A DNA stretch of 64,000 bases from Mesorhizobium sp. B2-8-5. GTDB lineage: Bacteria; Pseudomonadota; Alphaproteobacteria; Rhizobiales; Rhizobiaceae. Under the pieces are notes generated by a model. That model made no database searches and was not told the origin of the DNA. It worked only from the letters and a program-made list of their open reading frames with translations. This document shows positions 61,813 through 64,000 of the stretch, one piece after another; positions within the stretch are counted from its first letter, which is position 1, and each line of letters opens with the position of its first letter. The translations under genes and the position numbers were made by a program. The stretch lies in contig NZ_CP083951.1 of NCBI RefSeq assembly GCF_006440675.2, positions 682,001-746,000 on the forward strand, read 5' to 3'.

Positions 61813-63012
61813 ATGACATTGCCGACCGATCCCGCCGCGAATCTTGCCGCCCTGATCCGTTGCCCTTCCGTGACGCCCGCCGAAGGCGGGGCGCTTGCCG
61901 CGCTGGAGGGTATGCTGAAGCCGCTCGGCTTCTCGGTCGAGCGACCGGTCTTCTCGGAAGACGGCACGCCGGACATCGAAAACCTCTATGCGCGGCGCTC
62001 GGGCAACGGCCCGCATCTGATGTTTGCCGGCCATACCGATGTCGTTCCGGTGGGCGACGAGGCGGCCTGGACGCATCCGCCCTTCGCCGCCGAAATCGCC
62101 AATGGCGAGATGTATGGCCGCGGCGCCGTCGACATGAAGGGCGGCATTGCCTGCTTCATTGCCGCGGTGGCGCGCCATGTCGCGAAGAATGGCGGGCCAA
62201 AGGGCTCGGTGTCGCTGCTGATCACCGGCGACGAGGAAGGACCGGCCATCAACGGCACGACGAAGCTGCTCGACTGGGCGGCGGCCAAGGGCGAGAAATG
62301 GGATGCCTCGATCGTCGGCGAACCGACCAATCCGGATGCGCTCGGCGACATGATCAAGATCGGCCGGCGCGGTTCGCTGTCGGGCAGCGTGACCGTCAAT
62401 GGACGCCAGGGCCATGCCGCCTATCCGCAGCTTGCCGACAACCCGGTGCGCGGGCTCATCAGCCTGGTCGACGCGCTGCTCCATCCGGTGTTCGACAAGG
62501 GAACCAAGGATTTCCAGCCGACCAACCTCGAAGTGACGTCGATCGATGTCGGCAATCCGGCGACCAACGTCATCCCGGCCAAGGCGACGGCCATTTTCAA
62601 CATCCGCTTCAACGACACCTGGGATGCGGAGACCCTCCAGGCCGATATCCACAACCGGCTCGACCAGGCCGCCGGGCGCAAGAAATACCGGCCGGGCAAG
62701 AAGGCGCCGGTCGAGTACGAGCTCGTCTGGCGCGATCGGCCGAGCCATGTCTTCCTCACGCGTGACGAAAAGCTGATCGATACGCTGGGCAGCTCGGTCA
62801 AGGCGGTGGTCGGCAAGACGCCGGCGCTCTCCACCTCCGGCGGTACGTCGGACGCGCGCTTCATCAAGGATTTTTGCCCGGTGGTCGAGTTCGGCCTGGT
62901 CGGCAAGACCATGCATATGGTGGACGAGCGCGTCGCGCTTGCCGACCTCGAGACGCTGACGCAAATCTACGAACGCTTCATCGAAGACTGGTTCGGACAA
63001 GGCCTTTCGTGA
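61813..63012 (+). CDS. dapE: Succinyl-diaminopimelate desuccinylase
   Basis: 399 residues from ATG 61813; GTG 61777 in the same frame is an alternative since neither has a clear ribosome site. Metal ligands are His in FAGHTDVVP, Asp in [10 protein letters not shown], the catalytic/ligand Glu pair in TGDEEG, Glu in VGEPT and the C-terminal His in GKTMHMVDE. The [18 protein letters not shown] loop is typical of DapE. It removes succinate from N-succinyl-diaminopimelate, giving LL-diaminopimelate for lysine and peptidoglycan. Confidence 0.95.
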   Translation: MTLPTDPAANLAALIRCPSVTPAEGGALAALEGMLKPLGFSVERPVFSEDGTPDIENLYARRSGNGPHLMFAGHTDVVPVGDEAAWTHPPFAAEIANGEMYGRGAVDMKGGIACFIAAVARHVAKNGGPKGSVSLLITGDEEGPAINGTTKLLDWAAAKGEKWDASIVGEPTNPDALGDMIKIGRRGSLSGSVTVNGRQGHAAYPQLADNPVRGLISLVDALLHPVFDKGTKDFQPTNLEVTSIDVGNPATNVIPAKATAIFNIRFNDTWDAETLQADIHNRLDQAAGRKKYRPGKKAPVEYELVWRDRPSHVFLTRDEKLIDTLGSSVKAVVGKTPALSTSGGTSDARFIKDFCPVVEFGLVGKTMHMVDERVALADLETLTQIYERFIEDWFGQGLS

Positions 63013-63014
63013 CC

Positions 63015-63620
63015 ATGCTTTCGGCGGACGAAACCTATGCTTCGCTGGCCGGCGCCTGGCGGCTGATGTTCGGCAAGGCCGACGGCTTGCGCCTGCTCGA
63101 CCTTTCGGCCGACGGTTTCTGGAATTCCTTCTTCGCCATTGTCGTGGCGGCGCCGGCGCTGATCGTCGGCTGGGTCGGGATAGCCAATGAGATCGGCGAT
63201 CCGGACGCCTTCGCCGGACGCCTCGGCATGCTGATACGGCTGGCGACCGTCGATATCGGCTCCTGGGTGCTGCCGCTGGTGGCGCTCGCGCTGGTCGCGC
63301 CGCGCGCCGGCATCGGCGGCCGCTTCGTCCACTATGTCGTCGCTTCCAACTGGACGTCGGCGATCATCGCCTGGCTGATGCTGCCCTCGGCGCTGCTCAG
63401 GCTCTTCCTGCCTTCGACCAGCGACGTGAACAGCCTCGTGTCGCTGTTCCTGTTCGCGCTCTCGATGGTGCTGACATGGCGCATGACCAATGCATCGATC
63501 GGCAGGGGCGCCGCCGTGGGCACCACCGTGTTCGTCGGCATGTTCATTGCCTCGCTGCTCGTCCTGTTTGGCTTGCAGGCACTGCTCGGCATCGACATAC
63601 CGGACGGCACGACGGGCTGA
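63015..63620 (+). CDS. Multi-pass membrane protein of unknown function
   Basis: 201 residues with about five hydrophobic helices (FFAIVVAAPALIVGWVGIA, VLPLVALALVAPRAG, AIIAWLMLPSALLRLFLP, LVSLFLFALSMVLTW, FVGMFIASLLVLFGLQALL). ATG 63015 or GTG 63009, which overlaps the dapE stop, may be the start; coupling to dapE is likely. I recognise no family. The region 63621-63722 behind it holds only a short open stretch with no usable start. Confidence 0.7.
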   Translation: MLSADETYASLAGAWRLMFGKADGLRLLDLSADGFWNSFFAIVVAAPALIVGWVGIANEIGDPDAFAGRLGMLIRLATVDIGSWVLPLVALALVAPRAGIGGRFVHYVVASNWTSAIIAWLMLPSALLRLFLPSTSDVNSLVSLFLFALSMVLTWRMTNASIGRGAAVGTTVFVGMFIASLLVLFGLQALLGIDIPDGTTG

Positions 63621-63722
63621 TCTTTGCAAACCCTGGCAAAGTCATTTCGCCTGCGGAAATGGCCGAACGGGCGCGCAAGCACCACGAGACCCACTCGCAG
63701 AAGAAGCCGTGAAGCGCCGCCC

Positions 63723-64000
63723 TCAGGCGTCCTCCGGATAATCCACCCCGACGAGAAACAGTCCATCCGGCGGCGCAACCTGGCCGCAGGCGGCGCGGTC
63801 GCGCGCTTCGAGCGCCGCCTTGAGATCGGCGGCGCCCCAGGAGCCGTCGCCGACGCGCTTCAGCGAGCCGACCATCGAGCGAACCTGGTTGTGCAGAAAA
63901 GAGCGGGCCGAACTGCGCACCTCGATGAAGTGGCCATCGCGGCTGACGTCGAGGCGGTCAAGCGTGCGAACCGCGCTTTCGGCCTGGCACTGGGTGGAGC
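63723..64000 (-). CDS. truA: tRNA pseudouridine synthase A, C-terminal part (cut by window edge)
   Basis: The frame is open to the window end, giving the last 92 residues. [23 protein letters not shown] is the conserved TruA end with the Arg-rich loop, followed by [18 protein letters not shown], also standard. TruA makes pseudouridine at positions 38-40 of the anticodon arm in many tRNAs. Its start lies beyond base 64000. Convergent with the preceding genes. Confidence 0.93.
   Translation of the reverse strand, partial: STQCQAESAVRTLDRLDVSRDGHFIEVRSSARSFLHNQVRSMVGSLKRVGDGSWGAADLKAALEARDRAACGQVAPPDGLFLVGVDYPEDA

Noticed and set aside
63621..63722. A short coding stretch before truA (ending EMAERARKHHETHSQKKP)
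   Set aside because: It has no start codon or ribosome site of its own; in its frame it only joins an antisense-like part of the preceding gene.

Overview
The window reads as one contiguous piece of a GC-rich alphaproteobacterial chromosome, most likely Mesorhizobium or a close Phyllobacteriaceae relative. The reasons are the codon bias, several families of short palindromic intergenic repeats of the rhizobial type, and a familiar core backbone: rpmH-rnpA-yidC, engB, argB, a HAD pyrimidine 5'-nucleotidase, dapD, dapE and truA. Here that backbone is broken up by accessory blocks. Family names come from reading motifs by eye; no database search was run.

Layout. 1-9.1 kb: the end of pheT, a nucleotidyltransferase, an aldo/keto reductase with a divergent LysR regulator, a YceI remnant, two oxidoreductases, a ketopantoate-reductase-like protein, and an ECF sigma factor with a SnoaL-like tail. 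9.3-16.8 kb: a tightly overlapping operon of an HTH protein and hyfB-C-E-F-G-I. Its catalytic-subunit homologue lacks the Ni-binding cysteine motifs, so it looks like an energy-converting-hydrogenase-related (Ehr) complex and not a hydrogenase. 17-23.3 kb: small metabolic genes with divergent AraC and LysR regulators. 23.3-28.3 kb: a decayed pirin gene, tRNA-Arg(ACG), a sensor kinase, and rpmH-rnpA-yidC. 28.5-40.2 kb: two separate EmrAB-type efflux operons, one with MarR and one with TetR, flanking an acetyltransferase, engB and an FtsK paralogue without membrane segments. 40.3-45 kb: a Tat-leader MsrB, a fasciclin protein with an ECF sigma/anti-sigma pair, and an amidase. 45-52.8 kb: argB, a BchE-like radical SAM protein, Lrp/phhA, a GMC oxidoreductase with a tiny Tat-leader partner, a diguanylate cyclase and the nucleotidase. 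53-57.7 kb: an IS110-family element inserted in a dispersed repeat, three secreted Gly/Asn repeat proteins, and a soluble histidine kinase with a response regulator broken by an in-frame TAG. 57.7-64 kb: a LOG-family protein and the lysine/peptidoglycan genes dapD and dapE with small membrane proteins, ending in truA.

The most interesting object is the IS110 element at 52996-54107. The 174 bp upstream of its transposase folds on paper into two internal-loop hairpins. Their loop sequences match the insertion site (GAATCC / CCATGCC against a genomic GGAATCCATTCC) and the element's own junction (ACAGTTGC / CACAGG). That is the layout of a target- and donor-specifying bridge RNA, here aimed at a dispersed palindromic repeat of the host genome.
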